Source: an uncultured Desulfuromonadales bacterium
Lineage (GTDB): Bacteria; Desulfobacterota; Desulfuromonadia; Geobacterales; Pseudopelobacteraceae
Reading direction: 5' to 3'
NCBI GenBank assembly: GCA_903868145.1
Contig: CAIPTY010000080.1
Coordinates: forward strand, 18,074-82,073
DNA: 64,000 nucleotides
Of the stretch, positions 56,530-64,000 are shown in pieces. The notes beneath the pieces were generated by a model, which worked only from the letters and a program-made list of their open reading frames with translations, ran no database searches and was not told the origin of the DNA. Position 1 is the stretch's first letter. The number at the start of each line of letters is the position of its first letter. Position numbers and translations under genes: made by a program.

Positions 56530-57057
56530 TCAGTACTTCAGATCAGCGTAATCCACCCAGCCGCCCGCCAGCACCAGAGCCTTGTCGAACGGGGAAAGTT
56601 CAAAACTGAACTCCCTTGTTTTTCCGCCGCCGCTCACGGTCAGTTTCCGGGTCTCAATATCTATGTTCATGGCGGCATCGGCATCTTCGGAATGAGAGAA
56701 TATCTGATCCAGATCAGCCTTTGACAGTTCGATGGCCGCCATGCCGCAGTTGAACATATTCTGGCGGAAAATACGGGCAAAGGACTCGGCGATGACAGCG
56801 GTGATGCCGTTGACCTCGAAAACCCAGGGTGCATGTTCGCGGGACGAACCGCAGCCAAAATTGGCACGGGATACAACCACCCGCGCGTTCTCCGTTCGTG
56901 GCCCTTTCGGATCAAAACCGGACAATTTCAGATCCTCCAGAATGTAGGGTCTGAGATCTTCTTTGGTGATCTCGGTCAGGTACTTGGCGGGAATGATCTC
57001 GTCGGTGTTGATGTCGCTGCGGTCGAGAAAGAGGATCGGGCCTCCGAATGTTTTCAT
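56530..57057 (-). CDS. leuD: 3-isopropylmalate dehydratase small subunit
   Basis: Swivelling subunit of the aconitase-like isomerase in leucine synthesis (175 aa). It has DRSDINTDEIIPAKYL, FGCGSSREHAPW and FARIFRQNMFNCG, typical of the archaeal/HacB-like LeuD branch. It follows leuC by 15 bases on the minus strand. Confidence 0.94.
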   Translation of the reverse strand: MKTFGGPILFLDRSDINTDEIIPAKYLTEITKEDLRPYILEDLKLSGFDPKGPRTENARVVVSRANFGCGSSREHAPWVFEVNGITAVIAESFARIFRQNMFNCGMAAIELSKADLDQIFSHSEDADAAMNIDIETRKLTVSGGGKTREFSFELSPFDKALVLAGGWVDYADLKY

Positions 57058-57072
57058 GTTACTGACTCCTTG

Positions 57073-58356
57073 TCAGAGATATTTGCGTGGGTCGGCGATC
57101 CTGCCTTCAATGGCGCTGGCCGCCGCCGTGGCAGGTGACATCAGGTGCACCATCCCTCCCTTGCCCATCCGCCCCATGAAGTTGCGGTTGGTAGTGGAGG
57201 CACAGACCTCGCCATCGGCCAGGACACCGTTGCTCATCCCCAGGCAGGCCCCGCAGGTCGGATTGGTAACGCAGAAACCGGCCTCCATGAAGATGTCGAT
57301 CAGCCCTTCCCTCATGGCCTCCTGCTGGATTTTCGGGGTGGCCGGCGAGAGGATGCCGCGCACGTTCGGCGCCAGCTTGCGGCCTTTGAGGATACCGGCG
57401 GCTATCCGCAGATCCTCCAGGCGACCGTTGGTACAGGAGCCAAGATAGACCTGATCCAGCGGTGAATCGGGCATCTCGGTCACGAATTTTGTCTGATCCG
57501 GCTTGTAGCCAAAGGTCACAACCGGCTGCAGGGCAGAGGCATCTATCTCGATGATCTGATCGTAGTCGGCATCGGCATCGGCGCGCCACTGGGAGTAGTC
57601 GGCCAGTGCAGCCTCCCTGCTGGTAAATTCGTCCTTTATGAAGGGCCAGAGATACTCAACGGTGGTGGCATCGGGCTGACAGATGCCGGAGGTGCCGCCC
57701 GCCTCGATGGCCATGTTGCAGAGCGTCATGCGCGATTCCATGGTCATGGCATCAATGGTGTCGCCGTGGAACTCCATCACCCGGTCGGTGGCTCCGTTGA
57801 CGCCGATCCTGCCGATGATGTGCAGGATGACATCCTTGGCGTAAACCCCCGTGGGAAGGGCGCCCGTCACGTTAAACCTGATGGTTTTGGGCTGGCGGAA
57901 CGCACAGACACCCTTGAGGATGCCGACCTCCAGGTCGGTGGTGCCGATCCCCGCCGCAAAGGCGCCGAAAGCGCCATGGGTGCAGGTATGGGAATCGCCC
58001 ATGATGACGGTATAGCCGGGACGGATAAAGCCCTTTTCAGGAAAGAGGGCATGACAGACGCCGTTGGCGCCGATGTCAAAGAAATCTATGATGGCGTGAC
58101 GTCGGGCCCAGTCGCGCAGGATCTTCGCCTGGGTGGCGGTCTTGGTGTCCTTGCTGGGTGTGACGTGGTCGATGACCGCCTTGATCCGGGCAGAGTCATA
58201 CACCCGGTCCTTGCCCCGACGGATCAGATCGTCAATGGCGATGGGGGTGGTGATCTCGTGACAGAGCACGACATCAAGCCTGAGTACCTTTGTACCGGGG
58301 AAAGGCTCTTCGACCAGATGGGCCTCAAAAATCTTCTCAGCGGTTGTTTTTCCCAT
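57073..58356 (-). CDS. leuC: 3-isopropylmalate dehydratase large subunit
   Basis: Iron-sulfur subunit (427 aa) of the HacA-like branch. The cluster Cys are visible in VYLGSCTNGRLEDL and in NPTCGACLGM (CxxC). MGDSHTCTHGAFGAF is the substrate-side motif. leuA and leuB are not in this window. Confidence 0.95.
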   Translation of the reverse strand: MGKTTAEKIFEAHLVEEPFPGTKVLRLDVVLCHEITTPIAIDDLIRRGKDRVYDSARIKAVIDHVTPSKDTKTATQAKILRDWARRHAIIDFFDIGANGVCHALFPEKGFIRPGYTVIMGDSHTCTHGAFGAFAAGIGTTDLEVGILKGVCAFRQPKTIRFNVTGALPTGVYAKDVILHIIGRIGVNGATDRVMEFHGDTIDAMTMESRMTLCNMAIEAGGTSGICQPDATTVEYLWPFIKDEFTSREAALADYSQWRADADADYDQIIEIDASALQPVVTFGYKPDQTKFVTEMPDSPLDQVYLGSCTNGRLEDLRIAAGILKGRKLAPNVRGILSPATPKIQQEAMREGLIDIFMEAGFCVTNPTCGACLGMSNGVLADGEVCASTTNRNFMGRMGKGGMVHLMSPATAAASAIEGRIADPRKYL

Positions 58357-58388
58357 GGTGCCGACCTCGTTAGGTGAAATAATTGGGT

Positions 58389-60032
58389 TCAGTAATTGTA
58401 TCTGAATTCGATCGTGGCCAACTGGTTGGTGCGGTAAACACCGTCCACCAGATTCAGGTTGTTGATTCTTTCGATACCGTAGAGCAGTTTTGTATCAACG
58501 GTTTCAAAGAGCGGCAGATCCCAGGAGATACGACCGGCATTCTTGCGTTCGATTGCCTGACCCGGCACGCGACTGGCCATGCCGCGATTGGTGTAGATAT
58601 ACTCAAATGCCAGATTACTACGGACTCCAAACCAGTGGCTGTAACGGACAAAGAAATCCTGGGTGGCCCCCCCCTGCGAATGGCCGATCGGCATGCCTCT
58701 GTAGATATACCCTTGCGGAAAAGTATCGTTGGTGTAGAGAATCTGGTTACCCTGAAAAAACTCGAAACGCAGGTCATCACGGCCTTCATCGGTCAAGCGC
58801 GGGATGTAAAAGCCTGCCAGGTAACTCTCCACAATCGGCCAGAATGTGGCGGAATCTTCGCCTGAAAACTCTCCATACAGCTCGATATTGCGCAGCCAGG
58901 GAATCCGGTAACGGATCTCAAAACCGGCCATGCCGTTAGAGTTATCAGCGCCTGTTCCGCCAAAAATACCGCGCAGTGTGTCACCGATACTGTTCTTTAC
59001 CCCCGGTCCACCCTGCTGATGTCCTATATTCAGACCGATTTCAAGATTTTCGGTTGGTTTGGTCGACAGCTTAACAGCGTAGAACCAGGGCTGTCGCTCC
59101 TTGCCGGAGACCGTTGTTTTATCAAAGCGCGAACCGATGACCGTATATTTCATCGCACCAAGCCAGGATAGCCATCCCACCTCAAACGGCTCGGGGCTCG
59201 ACAACTTTACCTGGGTGAAGTTCTCGGCGTTATTGGTCAGGGTGATGGCGCCACGGTTGCCAAGGCCCAGCCAGTTTTCATCCTTGCCCCCCTCCAGTTC
59301 CAGCGCACCACCGCCGATTTTGACATAGCCGCGATTGAGAGTCACTTTTGCCGTTGATTTGTCGGTTGAAAAGACAACCGCCGGTTCCACAAGTCCGGCA
59401 ACCTTGTCACTGATATACGCCTCGCCCGCCCAGCGCAATTCAGCATTGTGCCCTTTACGATAGACCGTTCCGCTGTTGTTCTCGGCCAGCGGCGTCCCCT
59501 CGCTGCCATGCTGCTGTGACACAGCACCTGGAGTAGTAGGGCGCAACCCCGATCCAATGCCGAATACACCATCACCGCCGGGATCGTGCACCTGACGCTC
59601 ATAGCTTCGCGGTACACCGTTCTGATAGACATAGCGAAGGCGTACCGATGCAATCTGGTTATAATCGATAAGTTCCGGCTTTGTTTCCGGCTGCGACCGC
59701 AGGGCCGACTCCCTCGGCAGCAGCTCACGGATCCGGGCCACAAGGTCACCGGCAAAGGAAGGCGCCGTATTACCGTTTTTTGCAAGGTTCTTTTCAGCCT
59801 CCAGCATCAGGCGAGCCGCCTCGGCCTTGCTGAAAGGCCTGATACCCCGGATATCGCTTGTGATCAGACCGAAACCGGCCAGTTTCTCCAGATAGGCATA
59901 GATCGGGCTGTCCAGGGGGATATTGGCGGAGGAAAGGGCATACAGCGGAGAAGCGCTGCACAGGCCTGCCAAGAGGATTACTGAGGCAAAAAGATATGCT
60001 AACTGAGCCCGGTTACGGCGTTGTGGATGCAT
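58389..60032 (-). CDS. Wzi-like capsule assembly outer-membrane protein
   Basis: A 547-residue secreted protein with a signal peptide (about 1-32) and a helical N-terminal module (NIPLDSPIYAYLEKLAGFGLI). Amphipathic beta-strands then alternate with turns up to a C-terminal aromatic strand (QLATIEFRYNY). This fits the capsule assembly Wzi family, whose E. coli member holds capsule on the cell surface. It neighbours polysaccharide genes. Confidence 0.85.
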   Translation of the reverse strand: MHPQRRNRAQLAYLFASVILLAGLCSASPLYALSSANIPLDSPIYAYLEKLAGFGLITSDIRGIRPFSKAEAARLMLEAEKNLAKNGNTAPSFAGDLVARIRELLPRESALRSQPETKPELIDYNQIASVRLRYVYQNGVPRSYERQVHDPGGDGVFGIGSGLRPTTPGAVSQQHGSEGTPLAENNSGTVYRKGHNAELRWAGEAYISDKVAGLVEPAVVFSTDKSTAKVTLNRGYVKIGGGALELEGGKDENWLGLGNRGAITLTNNAENFTQVKLSSPEPFEVGWLSWLGAMKYTVIGSRFDKTTVSGKERQPWFYAVKLSTKPTENLEIGLNIGHQQGGPGVKNSIGDTLRGIFGGTGADNSNGMAGFEIRYRIPWLRNIELYGEFSGEDSATFWPIVESYLAGFYIPRLTDEGRDDLRFEFFQGNQILYTNDTFPQGYIYRGMPIGHSQGGATQDFFVRYSHWFGVRSNLAFEYIYTNRGMASRVPGQAIERKNAGRISWDLPLFETVDTKLLYGIERINNLNLVDGVYRTNQLATIEFRYNY

Positions 60033-60129
60033 CAGGATATGCCTTTATCTGAAAAATATCTTCCCCGCGTGCCAAGACAAAGCGAGAATCTAGCACAGTC
60101 CGGTGCAGCAGACAAGCTTCAAAAAGGGT

Positions 60130-62046
60130 TTATTTTCTGATGGAAACCACTTTGGAAGGCTTTGCAGGGAAGAGGTCGGGGCGTACCCGCCTGAAGGTTG
60201 ATGGTGCTTCTCCAACAAACGAGTAACTGGGTCTGAATTCGGGAACCAGTCGTTTCAATGAACCAACCAGCAGATCGACGGATTTGGATCGCGCCGCCTC
60301 ATATAGTGCGGTGAGCTCCGCGGCAATTAAGTCGCTCTCAAGACGAACCGGCGTCAGTACCTTTATCTTTTCATGCATGGTGGGCATGATCCCCTCGCCA
60401 TCGATCAAAAGCTCCTCAAACAGCTTTTCACCGGGGCGCAGTCCGGTAAACACGATGTCGATATCCTCATAGGGCACCAGGCCGGACAGCCGGATCAACT
60501 CTTCCGCCAGATCCACAATCCGCACCGGCTCGCCCATATCCAGAACAAGTATCTCGCTGCCGCTGCCGATGCTGCCGGCCTGCAACACCAGTTGTGAAGC
60601 CTCGGGAATGGTCATGAAATAACGGATGATCCGTTTGTCGGTAACCGTCACCGGCCCCCCGCTGGCGATCTGATCCTTGAACAGCGGTATCACGCTGCCG
60701 TTGCTGCCCAGGACATTTCCAAAACGGACGGTCGTGAACTTGGTGCCGCTGGTGCGAGACAGAGCCTGAACGTACATCTCAGCCGCGCGCTTGGTGGCGC
60801 CCATGATATTGGACGGATTAACCGCCTTGTCGGTAGAAATCATCACAAAGTTTCTGACCTTGCAGCGGTGTGCGGCATCGGCCACGTTCTTTGAACCGAA
60901 GATATTGTTCAGCACCGCCTGAGCCGGATTGTACTCCATCATCGGCACATGCTTGTAGGCTGCCGCGTGGAAAACCACGTCCGGCCGGAACTCGTCAAAG
61001 GCCTCATCAACCTTTTCACGGTCGCGCACATCGCAGATCAGCGGCAAAAGCTTCAGACCGGGAAAACTGCCTGCCAGTTCCATTTCTATTTCGTAGAGGG
61101 GGGTCTCTGCCTGTTCAAGCAAAATAAGCTTGGATGGATTGAAACGGGCAATCTGGCGGCATATCTCGCTGCCGATACTCCCCGCCGCACCGGTCACCAA
61201 AATCTGCTTATCGGTCAGATAACCACAGATCATGTCTTTGTCAAGCATCACCTGATCGCGACCCAGCAGGTCCTCGATTTCTACGTTCTTGATCTGCGAG
61301 ATGGAGAGCCGCCCGTCGATCAGCTCACCGATACTGGGCAGCGTCTTGAAGGTCACATTTGCCTGCTTGCACGAATCAACTATTGCACGGGTCACCTTGC
61401 TGCCTGCAGAGGGCATGGCGATGATAACGTCTTCGATCTCGTTAAGCCGGATCAGCGACCCCAGCTCTTTTGTCATCCCCAGAACCGGAACTGCGTGCAG
61501 CTTCATGCCCCGCTTTTCGGGAGAGTCGTCCACAAACCCGACGACGTTGTAGGAGGTATGGGGGTGGCGGCGAATCTCTTTCAGGAGCAGACTGCCAGCC
61601 TCTCCGGCGCCGATGATCAGGGTGCGCGGACCGTCACTGCTTTTGCCGATGACATAGCTTTCGCGGTAGATGCGCCAGATCAGTCGGCTAGCGGTAATCA
61701 TCGCAAACAGCATAATCCAGTCAAGCACGAAGATGGAGCGGGGCAGCGGAGCAAACTGACGAAGGAAGAAAATCGCCGCGACCGCCAGAATCGAGGAGAA
61801 CGTAACCCCCTTGAAGATCTCGATGCCATCCTGCAGCGACGCATACCGCCACAAGCTGTTATAAAAACCGATGGTGATAAATACCAACGGCTTGACCACC
61901 AGAACAACCATCAGGCTGTCCATGAGCAGTCCCAGCTCAACGGTCGGAATAGCGAAATCGAAACGGATCAGAAATGCTGAACTGAGAGCAAGAGAGATCA
62001 GGATCAGGTCTAATGCAAATACGGTAATTCTGCGATTTTTCAACAT
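60130..62046 (-). CDS. NDP-sugar 4,6-dehydratase, CapD/PglF-WbpM family
   Basis: A 638-residue membrane enzyme. Four N-terminal spans (about 8-110) and a first Rossmann part (130-250, LIIGAGEAG) precede the short-chain dehydratase domain (about 283-560). That domain has VTGAAGSIGSEICRQI for NAD binding and VMISTDKAVNPSNIMGATKR, the modified catalytic region of this family (Lys in place of the usual Tyr triad position). It would make 4-keto-6-deoxy sugars for surface glycans. Confidence 0.93.
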   Translation of the reverse strand: MLKNRRITVFALDLILISLALSSAFLIRFDFAIPTVELGLLMDSLMVVLVVKPLVFITIGFYNSLWRYASLQDGIEIFKGVTFSSILAVAAIFFLRQFAPLPRSIFVLDWIMLFAMITASRLIWRIYRESYVIGKSSDGPRTLIIGAGEAGSLLLKEIRRHPHTSYNVVGFVDDSPEKRGMKLHAVPVLGMTKELGSLIRLNEIEDVIIAMPSAGSKVTRAIVDSCKQANVTFKTLPSIGELIDGRLSISQIKNVEIEDLLGRDQVMLDKDMICGYLTDKQILVTGAAGSIGSEICRQIARFNPSKLILLEQAETPLYEIEMELAGSFPGLKLLPLICDVRDREKVDEAFDEFRPDVVFHAAAYKHVPMMEYNPAQAVLNNIFGSKNVADAAHRCKVRNFVMISTDKAVNPSNIMGATKRAAEMYVQALSRTSGTKFTTVRFGNVLGSNGSVIPLFKDQIASGGPVTVTDKRIIRYFMTIPEASQLVLQAGSIGSGSEILVLDMGEPVRIVDLAEELIRLSGLVPYEDIDIVFTGLRPGEKLFEELLIDGEGIMPTMHEKIKVLTPVRLESDLIAAELTALYEAARSKSVDLLVGSLKRLVPEFRPSYSFVGEAPSTFRRVRPDLFPAKPSKVVSIRK

Positions 62047-62113
62047 AGATCAATATCCGGTGATGTTTGTGCGCAGGTTTGGCTGCATATCAAGCCATAA
62101 AATCAGCAAGGAA

Positions 62114-62142
62114 TGAGTACATGATAACAATGAAATTGTCAA
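62114..62142 (-). promoter_or_regulatory. Promoter of the NDP-sugar dehydratase gene
   Basis: On the minus strand, TTGACA (62142-62137), a 17-base spacer and TACTCA (62119-62114), about 70 bases upstream of the start codon at 62046. Its -35 box forms one arm of a perfect palindrome. Confidence 0.55.
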
Positions 62143-62153
62143 GATTCTTGACA
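62137..62153. promoter_or_regulatory. Palindrome shared by divergent promoters
   Basis: TGTCAAG-ATT-CTTGACA is a perfect 17-base inverted repeat, and another CTTGACA follows at 62158-62164. Each arm contains a TTGACA -35 box, one facing the dehydratase and one facing the gene at 62271. It may be an operator or simply two back-to-back -35 boxes. Confidence 0.5.
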
Positions 62154-62270
62154 GACACTTGACAAAGATCGTCTGTACCGTAATTATCGCCAGTAATCGT
62201 AAAACCTGAAAAAAACATTCCAACACAGAGATCATAGAGAAAAAATCAAACATTAAAAAGGTGCCGGACC

Positions 62271-63116
62271 ATGATAAGCAACAAGCAAAGCTCAGCCAAT
62301 CGCCGAAACAGCACAAAAAGTACCGGACCCGCCAGTGATGCGGGCAAGGTCGCCGCATCGCGCAATGCAGTCCGCCACGGCATTCTCAGCAGCAGCCTCT
62401 GCCTACCCGGCGAGGATCCGCAAGATTTTCAATTACTGTTCGCAGAACTGACTGCCTCCTTTCAACCCAACGGCGTGCTTGAGATGGTGCTGGTGGAGAA
62501 GATTGCCGTGGCGATCTGGAAACAGCGCCGTGTCGTCGCGGCAGAGACAGCTGCTATCACCCTGCATAGTCAGTCATTCCAGTTGATGAATTCAGTAAAT
62601 GAATCCCTTGGCCTCCCATATTCCGATCAACTCAAAGAGAAGGATCTCCTGCCAGTTGATCCGGAACTCGTAACATGGTGCAAAACCGTGCAGGAGGAAT
62701 GGGATGCTCTTGAACGTGCAGGGCTTCGAAAGCTAACCGCTGAAAATATTCAGACTCTGGCACCTTCAAGTTGGCAAGAGTTACTGGTGGAGGCACAGGG
62801 GGAAGGGATGAAACCCAAAGAATATCTTAACAGCGAAGGTACGAGCCTAACAGACTGGTTATACAGGAGAAAGCAGAGCGCGCAGAGAGAGCTCGCCAAG
62901 GCAGTAACGCGAGCAAAGGCCATCGAACTCTACCAGATCGCCAACACGGGGCTGAGCATCCTGCCGGACCAGCCACGGGCATCATACGAGCGCTACCAGA
63001 CCACGCTCGACAACCAGTTCTACCGGGCCATCAAAGAGCTCCGCCAGCTTCAGGATCGCCGTCTCAGCATGATAGAAACCATGCCATCCGCTGTTGAAAC
63101 CAACCCATCGGAGTGA
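62271..63116 (+). CDS. Conserved hypothetical protein, RRN-STGP type
   Basis: A 281-residue soluble protein. It begins with a NRRNSTKSTGPASDAGKVAA block followed by SRNAVRHGILS, a recurrent N-terminal signature of uncharacterised proteins found in many, often multi-copy, bacterial families. The rest is helical, with Gln/Glu-rich stretches and an RRKQSAQRELAKAVTRAKA coiled region near 200-220. No enzyme motif is visible. An AAAAGG site precedes the ATG. It is oriented against its polysaccharide neighbours. Confidence 0.75.
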   Translation: MISNKQSSANRRNSTKSTGPASDAGKVAASRNAVRHGILSSSLCLPGEDPQDFQLLFAELTASFQPNGVLEMVLVEKIAVAIWKQRRVVAAETAAITLHSQSFQLMNSVNESLGLPYSDQLKEKDLLPVDPELVTWCKTVQEEWDALERAGLRKLTAENIQTLAPSSWQELLVEAQGEGMKPKEYLNSEGTSLTDWLYRRKQSAQRELAKAVTRAKAIELYQIANTGLSILPDQPRASYERYQTTLDNQFYRAIKELRQLQDRRLSMIETMPSAVETNPSE

Positions 63117-63198
63117 CCTAAAACATTAGAAATGGCTTCGTTTGGTAATTTCGGTATATCTGTGCCAAGTCCACACAGGCACTACACAATGTTACCCT

Positions 63199-63759
63199 TC
63201 AATGCGCCACACCTTCTTTTTTGAGCACCTTAACAAATGTCCGCACAATAATCTTCAGATCAAGCAAAAATGTGCGGTTCTCGAGGTAGAATCTGTCAAA
63301 ATCCACCTTAACCGGAATCGGCAATTCATCGCGCCCGTTGATCTGGGCCCAACCGGTCAGGCCGGGAGTCAGACGGTGGATTCCCTGCTCTGTCCGCAGT
63401 GCAACCAGATCATCCTGATTGAACAGCGCGGGGCGGGGACCAACGATACTCATATCCCCCACGAGAATACTGAATAATTGAGGAAGTTCATCAAGGCTTG
63501 ATTTGCGGAGGAACTTACCGATCGGCGTCAGCCAGCGATCCGGGTCGCCAAGCAGATGTGTGGCCACGGCGGGTGTGTCTCTGCGCATGGTGCGGAATTT
63601 AGGCATTTTGAAGATGCGGTTGCTGCGCCCGACGCGGTCGGACAGGTACAGAACCGGGCCAGGAGAGGAAAGCTTGACCGCCAGGGCGGTTATCAGCATC
63701 GGAATTGCCAGAAGAATAAGTGCCGTCAATGAACAGACAAAGTCAAAAGTGCGTTTCAT
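63199..63759 (-). CDS. Undecaprenyl-phosphate sugar-phosphate transferase
   Basis: A 186-residue bacterial sugar transferase (WcaJ/WbaP catalytic domain only). It has one N-terminal membrane helix (LTALILLAIPMLITALAVKL), then the conserved VGRSNRIFKMPKFRTMRRD, LRKSSLDELPQLFSILVGDMSIVGPRPAL and PGLTGWAQINGRDEL. It starts glycan assembly by transferring a sugar-1-phosphate to undecaprenyl phosphate. The donor sugar is unknown. Confidence 0.93.
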   Translation of the reverse strand: MKRTFDFVCSLTALILLAIPMLITALAVKLSSPGPVLYLSDRVGRSNRIFKMPKFRTMRRDTPAVATHLLGDPDRWLTPIGKFLRKSSLDELPQLFSILVGDMSIVGPRPALFNQDDLVALRTEQGIHRLTPGLTGWAQINGRDELPIPVKVDFDRFYLENRTFLLDLKIIVRTFVKVLKKEGVAH

Positions 63760-63859
63760 GATTCAACCCTGACACATATCGTCTTGTGATGGAAGCGGTT
63801 ATACCCAGTGTCCCAAATGACATCAAATCGATTTACATCTTTACCCCAAATTATTAACG

Positions 63860-64000
63860 GTGGCGGATTCAAGTCTGAAGTGCAACAGCCAGTGGTGGTT
63901 TTGTGTAACATATTTCCACCCCGAATAACACCTCATGTGGTGATCTGAATCCCAACACTTTACGTGGTCTGTGATTTAGCCGTTCTACCGCCAGTAGAAC
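63860..64000 (-). mobile_element. Left end of an IS30-family insertion sequence
   Basis: A transposase 3' end runs off the right edge. GATTCAAGTCTGAAGTGCAACAG from about 63866 resembles the terminal repeat of IS30, so the element's left boundary is probably near 63860. The right part is outside the window. Confidence 0.65.
63869..64000 (-). CDS. IS30-family transposase, C-terminal fragment at the edge
   Basis: The last 43 residues of a transposase, entering from the right edge. AVERLNHRPRKVLGF followed by RSPHEVLFGVE is the characteristic C-terminal segment of IS30-type DDE transposases (NxRPRKxLGxxTPxExF). The stop is at 63869-63871. Whether the full gene is intact cannot be seen. Confidence 0.85.
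   Translation of the reverse strand, partial: VLLAVERLNHRPRKVLGFRSPHEVLFGVEICYTKPPLAVALQT

Noticed and set aside
60949..61980. 343-aa plus-strand ORF opposite the NDP-sugar dehydratase gene
   Set aside because: Antisense shadow of a well-conserved enzyme gene, without ribosome binding site or domain.

Overview
The window looks like chromosome from a Geobacter/Pelobacter-type deltaproteobacterium (order Geobacterales). The grounds are a PpcA-like triheme cytochrome c7 next to a System II (ResB/CcsA) cytochrome c maturation pair, a LexA operator of the Geobacter type, a selenocysteine-containing SelD, and a pgpH-ybeY-dgkA gene order. The species cannot be fixed from the sequence alone. Almost all genes are housekeeping or envelope genes. 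The clear foreign material is at the two ends and in a scar near 18.4-19.7 kb.

Layout. (1) 1-7.9 kb: the right part of an integrated phage or phage satellite, all on the minus strand. It carries a tyrosine integrase, a 353-aa protein of unknown function, a small excisionase-like protein, a replication-initiator-like protein, several small overlapping genes, a DnaB-type helicase and a Rha-type regulator. It abuts the 3' end of tRNA-Gln(TTG), the probable attachment site. (2) 8-14 kb: ispE, the agmatine-to-putrescine pair aguA-aguB, two membrane proteins, an aminotransferase and a small lipoprotein. (3) 14.2-17.6 kb: lexA with an operator placed over its own start codon, PHA synthase with a DUF6489 partner, and a PilZ protein. 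(4) 17.8-20.7 kb: an FmdB-type zinc ribbon protein, a decapitated WD40 gene, an MFS transporter that seems to have landed between two broken genes, an orphan antitoxin and two small membrane proteins. (5) 20.9-31.5 kb: dnaE, accA, rluB, a periplasmic glutaredoxin, asnS, a DUF503 gene, pgpH and ybeY. (6) 31.4-38.8 kb: a tightly packed run of DgkA-PAP2 fusion, CBS-domain protein, lnt, prfB (with the programmed +1 frameshift), an SPOR-NlpC/P60 protein, a DUF1015 protein and an ArsS-type radical SAM enzyme. (7) 38.8-42.7 kb: rbgA-like GTPase, thiC and a thiE-thiD fusion behind a TPP riboswitch, all minus strand. (8) 42.9-49.7 kb: alr, selD (UGA-containing), a corrinoid-activation-type ASKHA protein, purH, purD and purE. 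(9) 49.7-52.5 kb: triheme cytochrome, resB and ccsA. (10) 52.7-64 kb: envelope polysaccharide genes (three glycosyltransferases, Wzi-like barrel, NDP-sugar dehydratase, sugar-phosphate transferase), interrupted by chrA and leuCD. The right edge holds the 3' end of an IS30-family transposase.

How the genes work together. aguA and aguB convert agmatine to putrescine. thiC and thiED make and join the thiamine precursors under TPP control. purH, purD and purE belong to IMP synthesis. ResB and CcsA attach heme to c-type cytochromes such as the neighbouring triheme protein. The 53-64 kb genes plausibly assemble a capsule or lipopolysaccharide on an undecaprenyl carrier.

I found no clearly new defence or mobile system. 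The observations most worth following are the selenoprotein SelD (a conventional gene caller would start it late), the near-leaderless lexA whose operator covers TSS and start codon, the MFS insertion scar, the missing canonical start codon of the DgkA-PAP2 fusion, and the uncharacterised 353-aa gene beside the integrase.
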